From positions 186,001 through 250,000 of the forward strand of contig JACKKT010000001.1 of assembly GCA_024236295.1 (NCBI GenBank): a stretch of 64,000 bases of DNA, written 5' to 3'. How positions within the stretch are numbered: the first letter of the stretch is position 1; every line of letters begins with the position of its first letter. The position numbers were made by a program, and so were the translations under genes. Of this stretch, positions 35,480-45,408 are shown piece after piece. The DNA comes from Kordiimonadaceae bacterium (GTDB taxonomy: Bacteria > Pseudomonadota > Alphaproteobacteria > Sphingomonadales > Emcibacteraceae). The notes under the pieces are model-generated. The model ran no database searches. It was not told the origin of the DNA and was given only the letters and a program-made list of their open reading frames with translations.

Positions 35480-36649
35480 ATGAGTAAGAAGAATAAAATA
35501 CCTGCCGTCGTTATCGGGCTGGATATTAATGGCCTGGGTGTATGTCGCTGGCTTCATCATGAAGGGGTGCCGGTCTATGCGCTGGATAATAATTTTTCCA
35601 GACCAAGCGGAAAAACGTGGTCCGCAAAAAAGCATGTTATCCGCGATGTGGAGGGGGATGAGCTGATTGAGGACCTTATCGAATTTCGTTCAAGGTTAGA
35701 TGAAAACCCTGTTTTATTCATCACGATGGAAAAATCACTGCGTACTATTTCAGCAGAGAGGGAAAAACTTATACCCTATTTTCGGTTTACCATGCCTGAA
35801 CATGACGTTTTGATGTCGCTCATGAATAAAAACGGTGTGCTTGAGATTGCGGAAAAAGCAGGGATCAGGTATCCGAGAACCTTAAAAATTACCGCACCGG
35901 GTCTGATCGACGGGGCGAAAAATTTTAATTTTCCCTGCATTTTTAAACCGGCCGTACAAAATAGCACATATGGTGATGAAATAAAAAAAGCCTATAAAAC
36001 CAATTCATTACAGGAAATAAAAGACATTTATGCTGAAATCAAAGACCGCATAAGTGATATGGTCATTCAGGAATGGATTGAAGGAACAGACAGTGACATT
36101 TATTTCCTGCTTGAATATGTGAATAAGAATGGTGAAGTGGTCGCCGATTTTCCGGGCCGGAAAGTTCGTTCATGGCCGCCAAATGTAGGAGGGACGGCAA
36201 GCTGTACCAGCGCATATGAACTTATTGAAGAGATGCGTGAGGCCACAGGCAAATATTTTAAAACCTGCGGCTTTATCGGTATGGGTGGCATGGAATTCAA
36301 GCGTGATAGTCGTAATGGTGATCTTTTAATGATTGAGCCGACAGTGGCAAGAACCGACTTACAACATGAAGTGGCTATGATCCATGGAGTTAATTTGGTC
36401 TATGCCCAATATTGCGCGGAAGCTGGGCAGGATTTTAATCTGCCAGAGAACAGACCACAGCAGAAAATATGGAAAGTTGATCCGATAAACCGCTATTCAC
36501 GGGAAACCCAAAATAGCGAAGAACAGGACGCGATTGAACAGAAATACCCGTCAATAGAGGCCATTAAAAGAATTTCCGATCCTTTACCATTTATATATTA
36601 TTTCTGCGCTAAAGTGGTCGACAAGATAAACCATATTTTAAAAAGATAA
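35480..36649 (+). CDS. ATP-grasp ligase of the EPS/rhamnose operon, substrate unknown
   Basis: The 389-residue protein looks like a carboxylate-amine/thiol ligase of the ATP-grasp fold. An N-terminal Rossmann-like pre-ATP domain (VVIGLDINGLGVCRWLHHEG) is followed by the ATP-binding lobes: FPCIFKPAVQNS (Lys of the first lobe), MVIQEWIEGTDSDIYF and the metal-site region GMEFKRDSRNGDLLMIEPTVART (Glu and Thr/Arg). Such enzymes join a carboxyl group to an amine with ATP. It lies in the rfb operon, 32 bases after rfbD and 23 bases before the toroid gene, and could attach an amino acid or acid to a sugar. The substrate is not apparent. Confidence 0.8.
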   Translation: MSKKNKIPAVVIGLDINGLGVCRWLHHEGVPVYALDNNFSRPSGKTWSAKKHVIRDVEGDELIEDLIEFRSRLDENPVLFITMEKSLRTISAEREKLIPYFRFTMPEHDVLMSLMNKNGVLEIAEKAGIRYPRTLKITAPGLIDGAKNFNFPCIFKPAVQNSTYGDEIKKAYKTNSLQEIKDIYAEIKDRISDMVIQEWIEGTDSDIYFLLEYVNKNGEVVADFPGRKVRSWPPNVGGTASCTSAYELIEEMREATGKYFKTCGFIGMGGMEFKRDSRNGDLLMIEPTVARTDLQHEVAMIHGVNLVYAQYCAEAGQDFNLPENRPQQKIWKVDPINRYSRETQNSEEQDAIEQKYPSIEAIKRISDPLPFIYYFCAKVVDKINHILKR

Positions 36650-36672
36650 GTAAAAGGGCGTGGATTATAAAA

Positions 36673-37884
36673 ATGAAGGCACTAATTAAAAAGCTCATCC
36701 CGGATAGCGTAATGCGCAAATACCACAACTGGGAAGAATTTAATTTACTTTCGCCCGAGGGACAGGCAGAGGTTAAAAAGGATAACAATGAACCGTTGCC
36801 GGTGGACCCAGGAAAGAAGGCGACTGTTGTGGCCGCGCTTGACTGGATATTACGGGCTCAAAAAAATTCAGCCAGCCATGATGGCGGTATTGCCCGTGAT
36901 TTTTCGGTTAAAAAAGGCTGGGCAACGTCTTATCCTGAGACGACAGGCTATATTATTCCGACCCTGATTGATGGTGGCCATTATTTTGGCAATCAGGCTT
37001 ATATTGATGCGGCGAAAACCGCCCTTGACTGGTGCGAAAAAATTCAGCTTGAAAGTGGCGCATATCAGGGGGGCAGAATTGAAAATGACCCGGTGCCCGT
37101 AACCTTTAACACAGGACAAATCCTGATTGGACTTGCAGCAGGGGTAAAGGAATTTAACCAGTATCATGATGCCATGAACAAAGCGGCAGATTGGCTTGTT
37201 GAGACGATGGATGAAGATGGAGCATGGCGCAAGTTCAGTACACCTTTTGCAGAAAAAGGCGAAAAAGCCTATGAAACCCATGTCGCCTGGGGACTTTTGG
37301 AAGCGGCGAAAGTCAGTGGTAATAAAAATTACGGCAATGCAGCACTAAAAAATATTAAATGGGCCATTACCAAGCAGCTTGAAAATGGCTGGTTTAAGGA
37401 TTGTTGTCTTGATCAGCCGGATAGTCCGCTTACACATACTTTGGGTTATGTGCTTCGTGGAATTATGGAAGGCTATCTTTATTCAAAGGATGAGAAACTC
37501 CTTCAATGCGCCTTAAAAACTGCAGGAGCCTTTACCACTCTTGTGGATGATGAAGGTTATCTTCCCGGCCGCTGGTATCGGGACTGGACGCCGGCAGTAA
37601 CCTGGGTTTGTTTGACTGGTGCAGTGCAGATTGCTCATTCATTACTGCTGATTTATAAGGAAACAGGCCAAGAAAAATATTTAAAAACGGCGCTTAAGCT
37701 CAATAAATATGTACGCCGGACAATAAGGCTTCAGGGCGAAAATGACGCCATGATTGGCGGTGTTAAAGGATCTTACCCTATCGATGGTCTCTATGGTCGT
37801 TTTGAATATCTTAACTGGGCAGCGAAATTCTTTATCGATTCAAATATGCTTGAAGCTGAAATTATGGGTGAAAAGCTCAAATAA
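36673..37884 (+). CDS. alpha/alpha-toroid protein, possible polysaccharide-acting enzyme
   Basis: I do not recognise a named family. The 403-residue protein has no signal peptide. It shows repeated helix pairs with AALDWILRAQ, AAKTALDWCEKIQ, AADWLVETMDEDGAW, ALKNIKWAITKQLENGW and ALKTAGAFTTLV, giving an (alpha/alpha)6-toroid pattern as in terpenoid-cyclase/glycoside-hydrolase-like toroids. Conserved-looking acidic and aromatic residues (W-x-x-D, HxxWG) might form an active site, but no catalytic motif can be assigned. It is the last gene of the rfb operon, right before a strong terminator, and its partnering with the ATP-grasp gene suggests a shared job. Confidence 0.65.
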   Translation: MKALIKKLIPDSVMRKYHNWEEFNLLSPEGQAEVKKDNNEPLPVDPGKKATVVAALDWILRAQKNSASHDGGIARDFSVKKGWATSYPETTGYIIPTLIDGGHYFGNQAYIDAAKTALDWCEKIQLESGAYQGGRIENDPVPVTFNTGQILIGLAAGVKEFNQYHDAMNKAADWLVETMDEDGAWRKFSTPFAEKGEKAYETHVAWGLLEAAKVSGNKNYGNAALKNIKWAITKQLENGWFKDCCLDQPDSPLTHTLGYVLRGIMEGYLYSKDEKLLQCALKTAGAFTTLVDDEGYLPGRWYRDWTPAVTWVCLTGAVQIAHSLLLIYKETGQEKYLKTALKLNKYVRRTIRLQGENDAMIGGVKGSYPIDGLYGRFEYLNWAAKFFIDSNMLEAEIMGEKLK

Positions 37885-37885
37885 T

Positions 37886-37916
37886 AAAAGGCGCTTAAGC
37901 AAGCGCCTTTTCTTTT
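37886..37916. terminator. bidirectional Rho-independent terminator
   Basis: AAAAGGCGCTT (37886-37896) pairs perfectly with AAGCGCCTTTT (37901-37911), loop AAGC. A T tract follows on the plus strand (37908-37917), and an A run precedes the stem, which serves as T tract for the minus strand. It separates the convergent toroid gene and the OmpA-family gene and would end both transcripts. Confidence 0.88.
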
Positions 37917-37924
37917 TCATTCAT

Positions 37925-39055
37925 TTAATTTAGCTGGATAATAACCCGTCGATTGCGGCGTTCGCGCACACCATCGTCTGTCTCCACTTCAAGGGATCTT
38001 TCCCCATGGCCGTCAATCAGAATTTTATCCTTGTCTACGCCATTGGCAATTAAAGTTTCCAAAACCGCATTGGCGCGCTCAAATGATAAATTGTCATTAT
38101 ATCCACTTGGGCCGGAGCGATCGGTATAGCCATCCACTTTTATGATAATCTGATCGGCTTTAGCGCTTTCAATTATGGCTTTGCGAATGACATCACGGGC
38201 GTTAGTGTCCACAAAACTGCTGTCCCAGTCAAAATAAACTGAATAAGGTCCTCGATCAATCATCGGCGCTGGAGCCTGAGCCGCCGGGGAAATGTCAGCA
38301 ACCGGTGTTGGGTCAGGCTCGGGCGCTGTTTCGGCAACGGCGGGAAGGGGCTGTGGCATTTTTGCCATTCTGTCATCATTACGGGCACCGAATTTATAAC
38401 GGAAGCCAAGAATAAAATCATGAGCATCGTAGGACGTTTTGAAAGCTTGCCCCAGTCGATCTGTCCTGTTTGCATTATTGGTACCGAAATAGCGGTATTT
38501 AAGTGAAATATCGATATTTTCATTCACAGGGACGCGAAAACCGGCAAAGGCCTGATAGGCAAATACATTATCAGAGCCATGGGTATAGGCGGCAGCATTG
38601 CCGGATGCTGTCATATTATTCCAGGCAACATTCGATAATCCCAAACCGGCCCCGATAAAGGGCTCAATATTTTTATCCGCAAATGGGCCATCAATATCAA
38701 AAACGGCATTGACCATATAATGGGTCATATTTGATTTTCCGGCAGTGGCATTGCCGCTCGTGATTCCGAGACCAGCCGCGTTATTAACTGTATAACTTTT
38801 GGCATTATGATAATGTTTGCCGATTTCGCCTTCTAGTCGGAACTGACCAAAATCATATCCGACAATGCCGGCAAAGCCACCACCAAATGTAAACTTATTC
38901 TGGACATCTAAAGTGCTGCCATTTGATTTTTCAGTGCCAAGAAGACTTGCAAATCCGTCAAGTCCGGCATAGATGTTGCCATCCTGCGCCTGGGCGCTGC
39001 CGCCAGCCAGTGAAACTGTAGATAAACCAACAATAATCAACTTTTTCATTTTCAA
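37925..39055 (-). CDS. outer-membrane protein with N-terminal barrel and C-terminal OmpA domain
   Basis: This 376-residue protein has a signal peptide (cleavage after GGSAQAQ near residue 24), an eight-stranded-type barrel (about 25-225, many aromatic-alternating strands such as FRLEGEIGKHYH), a Pro/Ala-rich linker (about 235-265) and an OmpA-like peptidoglycan-binding domain (about 270-376) with VYFDWDSSFVD, VDGYTDRSGP, LSFERANAV and ERRNRRVIIQLN. The Asp and Arg that bind diaminopimelate are present in the TDRSG and RRNRRV segments. It tethers the outer membrane to peptidoglycan. No clear link to the EPS is seen. Confidence 0.92.
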   Translation of the reverse strand: MKMKKLIIVGLSTVSLAGGSAQAQDGNIYAGLDGFASLLGTEKSNGSTLDVQNKFTFGGGFAGIVGYDFGQFRLEGEIGKHYHNAKSYTVNNAAGLGITSGNATAGKSNMTHYMVNAVFDIDGPFADKNIEPFIGAGLGLSNVAWNNMTASGNAAAYTHGSDNVFAYQAFAGFRVPVNENIDISLKYRYFGTNNANRTDRLGQAFKTSYDAHDFILGFRYKFGARNDDRMAKMPQPLPAVAETAPEPDPTPVADISPAAQAPAPMIDRGPYSVYFDWDSSFVDTNARDVIRKAIIESAKADQIIIKVDGYTDRSGPSGYNDNLSFERANAVLETLIANGVDKDKILIDGHGERSLEVETDDGVRERRNRRVIIQLN

Positions 39056-39152
39056 CTCCCGTCATGCAAATTAAATTGATTAGGAATTTATTAAAATTGT
39101 TCCTATTGACCTATTAAGCACGATAAAATGTCAGCAGTATGTCAAAAAATTG

Positions 39153-40631
39153 TTATTTTGAGAGCGTTCTCTTGACGGCATTGTGCCAACCGTCATAAAA
39201 GGATTTGCGGGTTTTTGCATCCATTTCGGGCTCAAATCTTTTTTCAAGTGCCCAGTTTTCTGCAAAACCAACTTGATCCGGATAAAAACCGACCCGCATA
39301 CCTGCCAGCCATGCAACGCCCAGTGCCGTTGTTTCCGTGATTATTGGTCTATCAATCGAAGTGCCCATTATATCACTTAAAAACTGCATCGTCCAATCAG
39401 AAGAGGACATGCCGCCATCAACACGCAGTCGGGCATTTACGGCATGGGGAATATCCTGCTTCATCGCTTCATAAAGATCGCGGGTCTGATATGCGACACT
39501 TTCAAGAGCGGCCCGGGAAATTTCGGCTGGCCCGCTGTTTCTTGTAAGGCCAAAGAGGGCACCGCGGCAATCAGGATCCCAATAGGGGGCACCAAGACCT
39601 GTAAAGGCTGGCACCAGATAAAGTTTATGATGTTCATCGGCCTTATCAGCCAGGTTCGCGGTTTCAGAAGCATGTTCAATAATGCCCAGTCCGTCCCGAA
39701 GCCACTGAACGACGGCGCCAGCAATAAAGATTGACCCTTCAAGTGCGTATGTAACCTTACCATCAAGCCTATATGCAATAGTGCTGAGAAGTCGGTTCTT
39801 GGAATGGATAAGTTCCGGGCCGGTATTAAGCAGAGCAAAACATCCAGTGCCATAAGTTGCCTTCATCATGCCAGATTTGAAGCATGCCTGACCGATCGTA
39901 GCAGCTTGCTGATCACCGGCAACACCAAGGATAGGAATTGATCCACCAAGCAATGTTGTTTCACCAAAGTCAGCAGCGCAGTCCATGACGTCGGGTAAAA
40001 TTGACATGGGTATGTCAAATAGATCGCATAATTCCGCGTCCCAACAGCTTTTATTAATGTCATAAAGCAAGGTGCGGGATGCGTTGGTGGCATCGGTTTT
40101 ATGGGATTTTTCACCTGTAAGCTTCCAGATCAGGTAGCAATCAATAGTTCCGAATAGAAGCTCACCGGCCTTTGCTCTTTCATGGGCACCATCAACATGA
40201 TCAAGAATCCATTTTATCTTGGTTGCTGAAAAGTAAGGATCAAGCAAAAGTCCAGTTCTTTCACTGATCAAGGGCTCATATCCCTTATTTTTAAGCATTT
40301 CACAATATTGCGATGTGCGGCGATCCTGCCAGACGATGGCATTATAAATTGGTTCACCAGTATGCTTGTCCCAGATCAGGGTGGTTTCGCGCTGGTTGGT
40401 GATGCCGATGGCGATAATATCCTCTGCAGAAATCCCCTGTTTTTTGATAACCCCAAGGCATGTTTCCATCGTCGAGGACCAGATTTCATTACCGTCATGC
40501 TCAACGCGACCGGATTTAGGAAAAATCTGCTTAAATTCCTGCTGTGATGTGGCAACATTATGCATTTTATCATTAAATAAAATAGCCCGGCTTGATGTTG
40601 TTCCCTGATCTATTGAAAGTATATATTTCAT
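39153..40631 (-). CDS. glpK: glycerol kinase
   Basis: The 492-residue FGGY-family kinase phosphorylates glycerol to glycerol-3-phosphate with ATP. It has the full length and the hallmark segments [13 protein letters not shown] (residues 6-18), [38 protein letters not shown] and [16 protein letters not shown]. It works with glpQ and glpT at the left edge, about 37 kb away. No glpD or glpF is in the window. Upstream lies a 182-bp divergent AT-rich region shared with the lipoprotein gene. Confidence 0.96.
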   Translation of the reverse strand: MKYILSIDQGTTSSRAILFNDKMHNVATSQQEFKQIFPKSGRVEHDGNEIWSSTMETCLGVIKKQGISAEDIIAIGITNQRETTLIWDKHTGEPIYNAIVWQDRRTSQYCEMLKNKGYEPLISERTGLLLDPYFSATKIKWILDHVDGAHERAKAGELLFGTIDCYLIWKLTGEKSHKTDATNASRTLLYDINKSCWDAELCDLFDIPMSILPDVMDCAADFGETTLLGGSIPILGVAGDQQAATIGQACFKSGMMKATYGTGCFALLNTGPELIHSKNRLLSTIAYRLDGKVTYALEGSIFIAGAVVQWLRDGLGIIEHASETANLADKADEHHKLYLVPAFTGLGAPYWDPDCRGALFGLTRNSGPAEISRAALESVAYQTRDLYEAMKQDIPHAVNARLRVDGGMSSSDWTMQFLSDIMGTSIDRPIITETTALGVAWLAGMRVGFYPDQVGFAENWALEKRFEPEMDAKTRKSFYDGWHNAVKRTLSK

Positions 40632-40813
40632 TTTTTATAAGTAGTTATATAAATTTCTTAATGTTTTACTTTATAAATATGTTATCTTTATATAAAATTA
40701 TTTATAATTCTCAATCAGTCTAGCGCGGCATTGGCATTTTGCAAGTGAAAGAGTGTATTGACTTATTGTTCATGAACTGTAGGAATAAGGAATAAAATCA
40801 GGGAGATTGGATT

Positions 40814-41719
40814 ATGAAGGTAAAATTGAATGCATCGCTTATAAAATCACTTGTCATTGGTGTGGCATTATTTGCTCTTTCAGCGTGTGATAAGGGAAAT
40901 GGGGAGGCCAATTTATATAAAAATTCAACCCTGATTGTTGATGAAATTCCGGGCAGGGCGGTTAATGATCCTGATTTTCCGCCAGGAAGGTTGCTTCACA
41001 TAGCCGAAAATGGCGAAGTTATCTTTGAGACCAATATGCTTAAAATGCCATATGATGCAGTGGCCATGCCGGATGGGACATACTGGGTCAGTCTGATCCG
41101 TGAAAATGCCCTGTGGCGTATCAATCGTAACAGTGAAGTCGTTGAAGTGCTTTATGTTGGTGTTTATCCGACCGCCTTTTCAGTGCTTGATAATGGAAAT
41201 ATTCTTGTGTCCGGCTGGGATGATGATCATCCGGGATTTGTCCGTGAATATAATGCGGCACACGAAATTGTCTGGCAGATTGAAGACCTGAAATGGCCTT
41301 GGAAGGCTCAACGCCTGAAAAACGGTAATACTTTGATCGCTGATGCTGGTCTAAACCGTGTTTACGAAATTACAAAAGATCTGAAAGAAGTCTGGTCATT
41401 TGATAATTTTGGACCTGAAGTGAATGAGCTTTTTGATGGATTAGGCCCGATCTATGTTCAGCGACTGGATAATGGCAATACGCTGATATCTGCCCGTGCT
41501 ATCAGCAAAATTGTTGAGGTCGATCAAAGTGGCAATGTGGTCTGGGACGTGGGAAAACCACTGATAGACACCCAATATTCGGCAGTTAGGCTTAAAAACG
41601 GCAATACATTAATTGCAGATGCCGGACATACCCGGGTCATCGAAATTGACCCGGATAAAAATATTGTCTGGGAAAAAACCGGTTTTGGTTATCCGGCCAA
41701 AGCGTACCGCGCGGAATAG
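40814..41719 (+). CDS. beta-propeller lipoprotein (arylsulfotransferase/NHL-like), function unknown
   Basis: The 301-residue protein has a lipobox (LFALSACDKG, Cys near 25) and then repeated blades with the recurring pattern NGNTLI(A/S)-(D/A)AG..R(V/I)xEI, seen four times (for example LKNGNTLIADAGLNRVYEI and RLKNGNTLIADAGHTRVIEI). This fits a six-bladed propeller as in arylsulfotransferase or NHL-type proteins. No catalytic His pair typical of ASST is recognised. It is convergent with the sulfotransferase gene, 47 bases away, but a functional link is only a guess. It may be a sensor or binding protein on the periplasmic face. Confidence 0.7.
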   Translation: MKVKLNASLIKSLVIGVALFALSACDKGNGEANLYKNSTLIVDEIPGRAVNDPDFPPGRLLHIAENGEVIFETNMLKMPYDAVAMPDGTYWVSLIRENALWRINRNSEVVEVLYVGVYPTAFSVLDNGNILVSGWDDDHPGFVREYNAAHEIVWQIEDLKWPWKAQRLKNGNTLIADAGLNRVYEITKDLKEVWSFDNFGPEVNELFDGLGPIYVQRLDNGNTLISARAISKIVEVDQSGNVVWDVGKPLIDTQYSAVRLKNGNTLIADAGHTRVIEIDPDKNIVWEKTGFGYPAKAYRAE

Positions 41720-41766
41720 GGATTAAATATCCCCTCCATGTTCAAGCCAGTGGGCGGCATCAGGGG

Positions 41767-42648
41767 TCATTGCCTTGGCGACGCCCTGTCATATTTATCC
41801 AGTTCTTCCTTGGTCAGTAAATCGCGCCAGCGGCCGTTTGTGCCTTTATTCATAAAGTTTTTGGCACCTTTTTTCCATATTTCCTCAGCTTCTGGCATGA
41901 TTTTACTGAACCCTTTTTTCATGGAATCAAATGATATCCGATCCAGTATGCCGGGCATTTTATCTTCTTCAATTTCAATATCCAGAAACTTGGCGACTTT
42001 GCGTATGGCTTTTTCCGGATCTTTTAAAAGATCATTGAAATGGACGAAATGAATATTATCCAGATGGCGATAATTCCACCAGCTCTGGACATGTGACAAA
42101 TGTGACCAGCATGGAAAGCCGTCATTTTCCCAAGGAAACCAGCTTTTCCCGATCCAGTCCTCGAAAAATTCATGATGATCTTTATAATCAACTTTGAAAT
42201 CTTTTCCCATTGCTTCCGCCCGTCCGGTAAAGAGGCCTTTTACATTATCACTGTAATTACTGTGATGGTTCCAGAAAGACATGAACACATCCCGTCCGTC
42301 CCGGCCGACATATATATATTTTGCCGTGTCATAATAAGGGATACCGTCGAGTGGAAGGTGGGTTTTTATGGAACGGCGTCCTGTCTGTGCTTCAAGTCCG
42401 GCGATTAATTCATCAATCGGCATCATATCCATATCCAGCCATGGGGCCATGACACTGACCGGGGCTGGCATTTCCCCATCCTGATAAAGAAGGTTTGCAA
42501 CAATAGTCTGCATCCAGGTCGTACCGGCTTTATAAGCGGTCGTAACAATAATATCTCCCGGGCGATGTTTGTATGCCTGCCAGCGTGTACTGTTAATTAT
42601 GGGGTGTCCGTCATATTCGCGTGTTTTTTTTGGTAATGCGTGTGCCAT
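41767..42648 (-). CDS. PAPS-dependent sulfotransferase
   Basis: The 293-residue protein has the two cofactor-binding motifs of cytosolic sulfotransferases: the 5'-phosphosulfate loop TTAYKAGTTWMQT (about residues 35-47) and the 3'-phosphate segment YVGRDGRDVFMSFWNH (about 110-125). The C-terminal GTNGRWRDLLT region fits the family RKGxxGDWxxxFT pattern. It should transfer sulfate from PAPS to a hydroxyl or amine of a small molecule or polymer. Substrate unknown. No PAPS synthesis genes lie in the window. It is downstream of trkH on the same strand, about 110 bases apart. Confidence 0.9.
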   Translation of the reverse strand: MAHALPKKTREYDGHPIINSTRWQAYKHRPGDIIVTTAYKAGTTWMQTIVANLLYQDGEMPAPVSVMAPWLDMDMMPIDELIAGLEAQTGRRSIKTHLPLDGIPYYDTAKYIYVGRDGRDVFMSFWNHHSNYSDNVKGLFTGRAEAMGKDFKVDYKDHHEFFEDWIGKSWFPWENDGFPCWSHLSHVQSWWNYRHLDNIHFVHFNDLLKDPEKAIRKVAKFLDIEIEEDKMPGILDRISFDSMKKGFSKIMPEAEEIWKKGAKNFMNKGTNGRWRDLLTKEELDKYDRASPRQ

Positions 42649-42757
42649 GATGTGATGTACCCTCCTGAATTTTCAACAATTTTGGAAATTAGCTTACGCC
42701 TCCAATCGGATTATGTAAAGCGGGATAAAACAACACTTTTCCCAATGACTTTCACTG

Positions 42758-44269
42758 TTACTGTCGCCAGAAAACAGGTGAAAAAAGAACAAGAATTGAA
42801 AAAATTTCAAGTCTTCCTAAAAGCATTGCAAATGTCAAAATCCATTTGGCACTATCGGGCAGAGTTTTAAAATTTCCAGCTGGCCCGATTATATCACCGA
42901 CACCCGGGCCAACATTGGATAATGCTGTACCTGCGCCGGAAATGGCTGTCTGAAAATCAATGCCAACCATTGTAAGGGCTAAGGTAAGAAAGGCCAGACT
43001 GCCAGCAAATAAAAACATAAAAGCATAAACTGAACTGGTTACATTTTCAGGGATTGTCTGTCCACTGTAACGGGGTAGAAATACCCCGTTTGGAAACATA
43101 TATTTTTTGAGATGGCTTAGTAAAGTGCGTATAATAATCTGAAAACGGAAAATTTTTATCCCGCAGGAGGTTGAGCCTGAGCAACCACCGATAAACATAA
43201 TTATAAAAAATACTAAAATGGATAAATTTCCCCATGCCGTATAGTCAGTTGAAGCATAACCGGTACCTGTTATCACCGAAATAACGTTAAATGTCGTATA
43301 TCGAATTGAATTGAATAGCCCATGATCACTGTTCATATAGAGCCAGATGGATAGGGGAAGAATAATGACCATCAACAGGATTAAAAATCCTTTCACCTGA
43401 ACATCGGTAAAAAGTCTTAAGGACTTGCCCGAAAGCATTCTCAGATAAAGGATAAAGGGGAGGCTACCGACAACCATGAAAAAGGAAATAATAAATTCAA
43501 TCAGGGCACTGTCAAAATGTCCAACCGAAGCATCAGAGGTTGAAAATCCGCCAGTGGAAAGTGTTGTAAAGGCGTGACAGGCCGCTTCAAACGCGTTCAT
43601 TCCCGCAAGCCAGAGGACCACCGCACAAATCAGGGTCAGACCTGCATAAAGCAATGACAATGAAAGGGCGAGTTTGGTTGAACGGGGAATAAAATTTTCC
43701 CTAACATCGAACGCTTCGACCCGAAAGAGTTGCATTCCTCCGATTTGCAGAAGTGGCATAATCGCCACTCCCATGGCAATAATACCGACTCCGCCCAGCC
43801 ATTGTAGCAGACTACGCCAGAGAAGAATGCCCGGCGGTAATCCGTCAAGTCCGGTAATAACAGTTGACCCGGTTGTCGTGACCCCCGACATAGCCTCAAA
43901 CACAGCATCAGTATAACTAAGGTTTAGACCTGAAAAAACAAAGGGGATGGCTCCCATTAATGGCACAGCCAGCCAGGTGGAGGCGGTAATAAGAAATCCC
44001 TGTTTTATAGTCAGTGAAGTATATCTTGCCTGATTGGCCAGAAATAAAAGCCCGCCGACGACTATTGATAATGATGCACAAATGGCAAAAACCTGCCAGT
44101 CCGGATTATCCTGCGCGGCATCAACAATAGCGGGGATATACATGACCAAGCCGAGAATTATGAAAAACAGCCCGATATTGAGATAAACAATACCCAGTTT
44201 ACCCCTGTTATTTTCGGTTCGAAGCATTTTAATGGCTTCAATTTTTGATTTCGGAGCGCGGTCAGCCAT
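42758..44269 (-). CDS. trkH: TrkH/KtrB-family potassium uptake channel subunit
   Basis: The 503-residue membrane protein has the four pore-loop pattern of Trk/Ktr transporters, with filter-like sequences VTTTGSTVI, LSTGGFST, ITGTGYAS and NVGPGVGD, each a degenerate TVGYG. The third and fourth domains follow TrkH order, and the length fits. It mediates K+ uptake at the inner membrane with a TrkA gating subunit, which is not encoded in the window. It is followed by the sulfotransferase gene and preceded by the LysR gene on the same strand, with 118 noncoding bases between. Confidence 0.94.
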   Translation of the reverse strand: MADRAPKSKIEAIKMLRTENNRGKLGIVYLNIGLFFIILGLVMYIPAIVDAAQDNPDWQVFAICASLSIVVGGLLFLANQARYTSLTIKQGFLITASTWLAVPLMGAIPFVFSGLNLSYTDAVFEAMSGVTTTGSTVITGLDGLPPGILLWRSLLQWLGGVGIIAMGVAIMPLLQIGGMQLFRVEAFDVRENFIPRSTKLALSLSLLYAGLTLICAVVLWLAGMNAFEAACHAFTTLSTGGFSTSDASVGHFDSALIEFIISFFMVVGSLPFILYLRMLSGKSLRLFTDVQVKGFLILLMVIILPLSIWLYMNSDHGLFNSIRYTTFNVISVITGTGYASTDYTAWGNLSILVFFIIMFIGGCSGSTSCGIKIFRFQIIIRTLLSHLKKYMFPNGVFLPRYSGQTIPENVTSSVYAFMFLFAGSLAFLTLALTMVGIDFQTAISGAGTALSNVGPGVGDIIGPAGNFKTLPDSAKWILTFAMLLGRLEIFSILVLFSPVFWRQ

Positions 44270-44387
44270 CTTTTTTTCTAAAATTATAGATTGTTCCTTT
44301 TAAAACGGGCAAAGATTATCCCTATTTTGAGCAGAAATAAAGGCAGATCGATATATTGCCAGATGATTTTTAGCAGATATTCAACCG

Positions 44388-45251
44388 TTACATATTTTTT
44401 GAAATGTTGCGAAACCGCTCAAGCAGAGGTTCAATATAATTTCTTGTGTCTTCTCTGTTATAAGCAAGATAGGCGGGTTGCTTTATCACAGGTGCTTTAT
44501 TTACAATAATTAATGATCCTGCATCAAGATACTCTGAAACCATTGATCTTGGAAAATAACCACATCCACCAAACTCAACAATATATTTTATACCGTAAAG
44601 TCCAATATTGACTGATAATTGCGGAATTGCCGGGGCTGGAAAATAATGTCTCATGGATTCCTTAAATTCCTTTCCCCAATCTACTTCAACATAATTACTG
44701 TTGAAAATTTCGGCCAGAGGCACATCTTTTTGCGGTGTGCGGGGATTGGCAACAAGAACAAAATTTTCCAAATAAAGTTCTTCAACGGCAATGCCGGGAA
44801 TACTCGGTGCAGATAATAGAATCGCAACATCTATTATACCTTCCTCCAGCCGTCTGATAAGGTCGGTGGCTATGCCAAATTCTACTCTATAAGCAATATC
44901 AGGAAATTTTGCTTTGGCCCATGGCAGCCAGGCCATTATGACAGGTTCCCAAAGGCCCGGCCTTGCACCAATGGAAATATAATCCCTATACATATCTTCG
45001 CTTGATACTTTTTTTAGTGCTCTTTCCCAAAGTTGTACAAAACTGAGCGCATATTCCTGAAAATATATTCCCGCCTGGGTAAGGGTAGCCCCTGATTTAT
45101 TACGAACAAATAAGGTTTTTCCCAATTGGTCCTCAAGGGCTTTGATCCTGGCGCTCACTGTCGATTGTGTTACATGAAGCTTTTCGGAAGCAATTCTGAA
45201 ATTGCCGACTTCAACTATCGTTAGAAAGGTTTTTGCCAAGGTTATATCCAT
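44388..45251 (-). CDS. LysR-family transcriptional regulator
   Basis: The 287-residue protein starts with a typical LysR winged helix-turn-helix: MDITLAKTFLTIVEVGNFRIASEKLHVTQSTVSARIKALEDQLGKTLFVR pattern (quoted in parts: TQSTVSARIKALE at residues about 29-41). A LysR substrate-binding domain follows. The ATG 45251 gives the family-standard N-terminus; the frame is open 23 codons further upstream without support. It is divergent from the SulP transporter gene across about 157 bases, the usual position for a LysR regulator of its neighbour. Effector unknown. Confidence 0.92.
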   Translation of the reverse strand: MDITLAKTFLTIVEVGNFRIASEKLHVTQSTVSARIKALEDQLGKTLFVRNKSGATLTQAGIYFQEYALSFVQLWERALKKVSSEDMYRDYISIGARPGLWEPVIMAWLPWAKAKFPDIAYRVEFGIATDLIRRLEEGIIDVAILLSAPSIPGIAVEELYLENFVLVANPRTPQKDVPLAEIFNSNYVEVDWGKEFKESMRHYFPAPAIPQLSVNIGLYGIKYIVEFGGCGYFPRSMVSEYLDAGSLIIVNKAPVIKQPAYLAYNREDTRNYIEPLLERFRNISKNM

Positions 45252-45408
45252 AAAGAATAGATACAAAATAATTGCATTTATGTATAGATAAATTTGATAC
45301 ATAAAATTTAGCGAAGACAATTAGCAGATTATTTAATTTTCAATTCGAATAAATTGATGTTAAATTGCTTTCATATTTTTTTCATTTGCGGGTTAGCATT
45401 ATTTTATA

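Noticed and set aside
39085..39110. Weak inverted repeat AGGAA/TTCCT between the OmpA gene and glpK
   Set aside because: Only five pairs in AT-rich DNA; not convincing as a terminator.
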